From Cranoglanis bouderius (taxonomy: Eukaryota; Chordata; Actinopteri; Siluriformes; Cranoglanididae): DNA of 64,000 nucleotides. The stretch lies in NCBI GenBank assembly GCA_023630585.1, contig CM042566.1:3766754-3830753 (forward strand), in the 5' to 3' direction. Made by a program: the position numbers and the translations under genes. How positions within the stretch are numbered: position 1 is the first letter of the stretch; each line of letters begins with the position of its first letter. Positions 23,997-31,588 of the stretch are shown piece after piece. The notes beneath the pieces were generated by a model, which was given only the letters and a program-made list of their open reading frames with translations, did no database searches and was not told the DNA's origin.

Positions 23997-25096
23997 CACA
24001 ATAACAGTACATCTACACAGTAAAAATATCAAGTATAGACAGAGTGAAAGACAGATTGTTTCCCCCCTCCATAATGTTAGCATTACAGGATTTCTTTTCG
24101 TATTTTTAAATCATATTCTTAAATGTTAATTATCCAATGTTAGACTTTCTGAAGATTTCTAAGTCATATTCATAATCTTTACTAGCTAGCTAACACGAGC
24201 AGGATTTCTGAGAGGATATTTTAACCCATATTTAAAAAGCTGTACAACATTCCATGTTAAAGCTAGCCTGCTAGTTAAAATGTTCCAATCTGCACTGTTA
24301 GCCTCACACCTACCATGAGCTAATCTGACAGGACTTCTCAGAATATTCATATTCATATATACATTTTCACAATTTTTACTGCCAACAATACCAAGCTATC
24401 ACTGACAGCATTTCTGAGAAGATATAAATGTTTATCATCTTCATAGCTAATGCTAGCTTTATGACTAAAATGAGTTAACCTTGCCAGTTAGCAAAAGCTA
24501 ACCTCACAGGATTTCTGTCTGGATTCATAAATGTTACTTATTTGTTACAGCTAACGCTAGCCAACTGAGCTAACCTGATAAGACTTCTGAGAGGATTTTA
24601 TGCCATATTCATAAACGTTCAATATTTTTTTCCTGCTATTACCAGTCATTAACTAATAAGCCAGGATTTCTGAGAGAATTTTATGCTGTATTCATAAAGG
24701 TTCGTTGATTCTCCTGCTAACACTAGCATAATAATAAGATAAGCTTACCTATTAATAAGCTAACGTGAGAACATTTCTGAGAGAGTTTTTTATGACTTAT
24801 TCACATTGCTAACAAGCTAGTTAATAAGCTAACCTAACAGGATTTCTGAAGGATGTTTATTCACTGCTAAACCATGCTAGATAAGTAACATGAGCAAATT
24901 TGGTTTCTAAAAGCCTTTTTTTTTTTTTGCTCCTGTCTTAAATAAAGGAATTTCCGTTCTTTTTTTCTTTTTTTTTTAATCATTAATGCATTAATTTTAC
25001 TTCTGTATAAGATTCCATGTGAGCACACTATCATGGCGTTTCAGCACTCGTCTCAGAGTGTCTGCATTTCAGCAAGAGTTTATGAGTGCATCTCTA

Positions 25097-25144
<48 letters not shown>

Positions 25145-27422
25145 GTTCACCAGCATGGAAGTGTTTGCATTTCAGAACAGGAGAAAACTGAACCAGCCAG
25201 GCGGAGAAGGGATTCCTGACACGGATAAGGAGGACGTTACAGAGGAGGACGCTAGAATTCCCCAAAACTACAGAAACTACAATGCTCTATGGTATTAGTC
25301 CTCTATTTTAAAACTCTTCTCTTTCCTCCACCAGCCTGCTCTCTGATCTTTTTTTTTCTTCCTTCTCTCTCGAGGCACTCTTTCTTCTTTATGAACAGCG
25401 GTAAGAAGGTTTTATCTCCTACAAAATCAAATTGCTGCTGTCGAAGCCTATCAAAAGCTCTGTGGCGAAGACGATGACGGGAGATTTCAGGAGCTTGTGT
25501 TACTGATACCAGCCATTATATCAGAGATAGAAAGAGAGAGTGAAAAAAAAAGGAAAAAGTTTTTAGGGGAGAATTTTTACTCTTGGGGGTCTTTTCAACT
25601 GTAATTTGATCAAATATCAAGACAGAAAACAGCTGCTCAGTTATCACTAACCTGCTTTTTTGTATCATAACACATGGTAGATCAGTCTGTTGCGGCCAAA
25701 AATGCTTGATGAACAATAATATTCATCTAATAATAAATCTAAGGCTAATAATAAACAGATTGTTTAATGCCTTGTTAAATGTTTTCTACCACGGGAAAGT
25801 CTTCAGGACTTTAGGATTTGCAGTTTCTCTGTATCATGACCAGTTACATTTTTGATCGTATTAACCTAAAGAGAGAGAAAAAAAGAGAGACTGAAGAGGG
25901 AACGACTGGTTATAGCTGCCTTAGCGTAAGTGATATCTTGTTTTGCAGATGTTCCACATCATTAATTGTAACAACAAATGGATAAAAACTATGACTTTTG
26001 ATGTTTTTTTATATGAATAAAAATTGTAATCATTGACAAACTGCTGTGGTATAAGAGGAATAAACACTCCAACAAGCAGTGATTATTTTCCCATAACATC
26101 ATGCCCTCGAGTCTTTTATTCCTTACATACAATGCAAGATTTTGCCTCTGCAGGTGGAGGATGATGTTGTGTGAATGGAGCCTCTTGCACTGCTGCATTC
26201 AGTATTAGCATAATGAAGGCAATAGCCAAGTGCAAATATTGGTGTATTTATACTCAGTGGTTACATTCCTACATGCTTACATATTTATGAGGAGCATTTA
26301 TTTAGTATGTACATTAAAAAAAAAAAAGAAAAAGATGTGTACCTTCAAGCCAATCATAAATGTGTTTTTTTTTTATTTGTGTGGCCATGTTAAAAATTAA
26401 GAAATACTTTTCTTTGCAGAGAGCAAAAATGATCATTGATTGTGTCTGTTATAAAGAAAAAGAGCTTCATAAATCATCAAAAATGTGAATGTGAGTCTAT
26501 GGGAGGGGGGGACGACTTATTTTTGGATGGAGAATGAACGGAGAGCTTCATGAATTGCAGAGTGTCGGCTCTAACATGTATATCTATGGGTTTCAGGTGA
26601 CAGAGGTTTGCAGAAAATTATTAATATGGAAATCAAACACAAGCCATATTGCACTATTATACTGGGATACATACTGTAGTCCCTTATGTATGGAGACTTT
26701 AGGGACAGCTTGTGTGTGTGTTTTTTTTTTTTTTTACAAAGATTTATCTTTCTATGCCTTTCTACAGTTGCATGCAGGACATTTAAACACACTTGTCTCA
26801 GATTCCCCACCTGTACCTTTCTTAATTACAGGCCCTCCAGGTGGTGAGGCACTTTACTGCCCATTACTTTTAATTACGTCTGTTAGAAAGCTGTTCATTA
26901 TCTTCAGGAGTGTGGATTAAAGCTGTGGTGACCAGGCCAGATTGTATCAGACTGTTGAGTGACAGCTGAAACAGTCTGCTGATTGCAAGTATATCAAGGA
27001 GACAGGATTAAGATGTGAGAAAGCCTTTAAGCTCCTAATCCATGACTGAGCAGATAAGACAGAGTAAACAATTACACAATTCTTTGTGCTTTGGCAGCTC
27101 ACTGAGAGCTCACTGAGACTTCATTTGCAAATGGAACAGTGTTTATTTAGTTGTCCGGCGTCAACCTTCAGAGGCTTTACATTACTGTCGTTTATGGAAT
27201 TAACCCTGTCCGCTGAGGATTCTGTCTTCAGTTTCTATCAATTGCAAAATGTTGGATTAAAATGATGTGCCTCAGAGTAGTCTGAGGATCTGTTTGGACT
27301 GGATTAGTTGGGTAATGTAATTATTACTGATCTATCTTTGGGATTTTTGTCCCACCCGAATCCATCAGTATTTTTTATGCACTGAACGTTAGTTTTCTTT
27401 CTTTAAAATATATCTACTTTTC

Positions 27423-27461
<39 letters not shown>

Positions 27462-27480
27462 ATAAGTATACTGATTTTTC

Positions 27481-27531
<51 letters not shown>

Positions 27532-27732
27532 ATAAGTATACTGACTTTTCTCTTCTTTCTTTCTTTCTTTCTTTCTTTTAATTATATCTACTTTTCTCTT
27601 TCATTCTTTCTTTCTTTCTTTCTTTCTTTAAATTATATCTACTTTTCTCTTTCTTTCTTTCTTTCTTTCTTTAAATTAGATCTACTTTTCTCTTTCTTTC
27701 TTTCTTTCTTTTTCTTTCTTTCATTCTTTCAT

Positions 27733-27768
<36 letters not shown>

Positions 27769-27798
27769 TTATACTTTCTATAAGTATACTGATTTTTC

Positions 27799-27853
<55 letters not shown>

Positions 27854-29714
27854 CTCTATAAGTATACTGACTTTTCTCTTCTTTCTTTCTTTCTTTCTTT
27901 CTTTAAATTAGATCTACTTTTCTCTTTCTTTCTTTCTTTCTTTCTTTTTCTTTCTTTCTTTCTTTCATTCTTTCATTCTTTCTTTCTTTCATTCTTTCTT
28001 ACTTTCTTTCTTTCTTTCTTTTATACTTTCTATAAGTATACTGACTTTTCTCTTCTTTCTTTCTTTCTTTCTTTTAATTATATCTACTTTTCTCTTTCAT
28101 TCTTTCTTTCTTTCTTTCTTTCTTTCTTTTAATTATATCTACTTTTCTCTTTCGTTCTTTGTTTCTTTCTTTCTTTAAATTATATCTACTTTTCTCTTTC
28201 TTTCTTTCTTTCCTTCTTTCTTTCTTTATATAAGTATACTGACTTTTCTCTTCTTTCTTTCTTTCTTTCTTTCTTTCTTTTAATTATATCTACTTTTTCT
28301 TTCGTTCTTTCTTTCTTTCTTTCTTTCTTTCTTTCCTTCCTATTTTTATGCACTGAGCGTTCCTGTGTCTTGAAAGATTACACCGTTTATTCTGCTTTCT
28401 ATAAAATGAGCAGTGGAAATAACTCCAGGTAAGAAATACCACGTCCGAGTTGACGTGTTGATAAAGATTCCATTATATCCTGTGTGCAAAAAAGGCTTTG
28501 AGCTTTTTCTTCAGTAGAAAGACACTCCAGGAAGCGCTCACTCTTCTCTATCATCCATCCATCCATTTTCTGTACCACTTATCCTACACAGGGTTGCGGG
28601 GGACCCTGGAGCCTATCCCAGGGAACTCGGGACACAAGGCGGGGGACACCCTGGACAGGGTGCTCTTCTGTATCATCTCCCACCAAAATGAACCAGCACC
28701 AAGTACTGCCCAAGATAATAATAAGTGAACAACATAATATAGATGGTGTTTAAAAGGACGCACTATGCGAATGCTCCACGTCATTAATTGTAACTATAAA
28801 TGGATAAAAACTATGGTGTCATACTTTTGATGATGTTATTTTTTAATAAAATAAAATTGTAATCATTGACAAACTACTGTGCTATAAAAGGTATAAACAC
28901 TCCAACAAGTGTTGATTATTTTCCTGTAAAATCATGAATCCATCATGACATCACTGTGGCAATGCACAGACTGACTGACAGCCCATAGTAGTAGAGTAGT
29001 AACAGTTTTAGTGTGACAAACTATTTTTATATAACAAACTTGTTTTGTAGACGTTCCACAACGTTAAATGTACATGTTGTTCCTTAATACATTAAAAATG
29101 GCAATCTGTGCTGTCGAATAAGAGGAATAAAACACTTCAGGGCGTGCTGTCATAGGTAAACAGGGGTGTTGACAGTAACTCTGCTTCACCACAGCACTGC
29201 ATCATTGATTATTTCCCTTACTTACCCTTACTTAATTTTCAATTCCCAAGCAGTACAATTAAAAAAAATCAGGTTCCTTACACATTGGGTTAATAAATGC
29301 AGGTGTGTTCTTTAAAACCAAGCTTTAAGTGACTGTTGAAGTGACTGTTGGTTTGTGATTTCGGCGTAGGTGCAGTAAATTGCAGAGAGTGCCACTCAAA
29401 CAGCGAGTCCCGGGTTTCCCTAAAATAAAACCAAGTGCATAGTGGAGAGAGAAGAATTGGTCACACTAGGACGTGGAAACGTTCTGAAACGTATCTGCAG
29501 GCCTCCTCAGCGGCGTCACGGCGATATCTCTCCAGCTGCATCCGACTGTGTGCTCTTTAAAGCTTGAAGTGCTTTAGCTGCTCTGTTTTATACAAAGAAC
29601 CGCGAGCTTTGATGTGCAGCTGGAAAGAAAAGGGACTTCCTCACTGAGACAATCACTGTGGGTTTCCTCGTATATGGAGAGTTCTGCAGTCCTACCATAA
29701 CCACTGTCACTTAT

Positions 29715-29775
<61 letters not shown>

Positions 29776-29776
29776 C

Positions 29777-29847
<71 letters not shown>

Positions 29848-30132
29848 TCAGGCGCTTATCGCCCATCAGTGAGTAGCAGCTGAATTAGCTCCTCACACCA
29901 CACAGGCCTCCACAGTGACGGACTCGTTTTTCATGCTGTCAGCTTCCCCTTCTCCTCCTCCTCCTCCTCCTCCTCCTCCCTCAATTATTCTCCCTCTATC
30001 TCTCACTCTCACTCATCTCAACTCATTCCCTCACTCTTCATCACTTTGCTTCATCCTCTCCTTTCATTCTTTCTTTAAGTATATTGACTTTTCTCTTTCT
30101 TTCTTTCTTTAAATTATATTTACTTTTCTTTT

Positions 30133-30192
<60 letters not shown>

Positions 30193-30323
30193 TCAATAAA
30201 GTATATCTACTTTTCTCTTTCTGTCTTTCTATAAGTATATTTATTTTGTGTTTCTTTCTTTCTTTCTTTCTTTCAATAAAGTATATCTACTTTTCTCTTT
30301 CTTTCTTCCTTCCCGCACACACA

Positions 30324-30366
<43 letters not shown>

Positions 30367-30468
30367 TAGATTGCCTTCTATCACAAAACGTTATTAGCTA
30401 TGATCATGCCTCATTACATTACCATTACAAGAAAAATATGGTCTAATGACTACTGAAGGTCTGATTCA

Positions 30469-30512
<44 letters not shown>

Positions 30513-30521
30513 CGCACACAA

Positions 30522-30554
<33 letters not shown>

Positions 30555-30929
30555 AACACACACACGCACACACAAACACAAACACACACACAAACACACA
30601 CACACACACGCACACACACACGCACACACACACAATTTATCTGCATCATTGTATAGTAGTTATACTGTAAATATTAGCACACTATTTGTAGATAATAATC
30701 ATACAGCAGTTAACTTTATATGCTTCCTTAAATAAATACAACTATGTTCTATCTACAATTCTGTCATTTGTAGATATTACAGTAAGACATAACTTTATAT
30801 TTTATATACTTTTAAGCAGTATTTTAGTGTTGAACCTTGCTTCTTTCTTGCTTTTTTTCCCAAATAAATCAGATAGGACTTAAATCCAAGGTTTTTTTTA
30901 TTTTTATAACATGTCTCATAGACATGTGG

Positions 30930-30963
<34 letters not shown>

Positions 30964-31244
30964 GCACGGGAAGTAACCATCTGAACGCTAATTCCAGCAG
31001 CAAAAACCTTGAATTGTGAAAAGGACCTGTTATCTACAACATGTTTACTTTTTGCACGCCCTATTTAGCCCTGTGCACACGCAAACCAGCGCAAGTTATT
31101 CAGGATCGTAGTGAGTCGGAGCCTCAGAGTGTCACAGTTTCCCATGAAATCACTCATGCACTACAGGCAATTGAACATATTTGTATTAAAAGCTATTCCA
31201 GCGCTCTGTTCGTATAAAAGCTTTGCATAACACTGATTTTGTTT

Positions 31245-31312
<68 letters not shown>

Positions 31313-31529
31313 TTCTGGGAAGCAGGTTCGCAGGTAATCGTGTTTGTTTGTGTGCAGGTTTTGTGCATTTTTCCGCGAGTCAAATCTAAATGTGCTGACT
31401 TTCCGTTTTTTATGAATGACCCGCGTCCCCTTCACGCTGCACGAGGGAGGTAGTTATCTCCCACAGCAATTATGTGTACAAATGAATAAAAACAGAAATG
31501 CAAGTGCACAGCCACAAACACATACACAC

Positions 31530-31588
<59 letters not shown>

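Noticed and set aside
27415..28338. CRISPR array, because of repeated units with spacers
   Set aside because: Units are TTTC tetramers with AT-rich linkers in a vertebrate intron; repeat and spacer lengths do not fit, and there are no cas genes.
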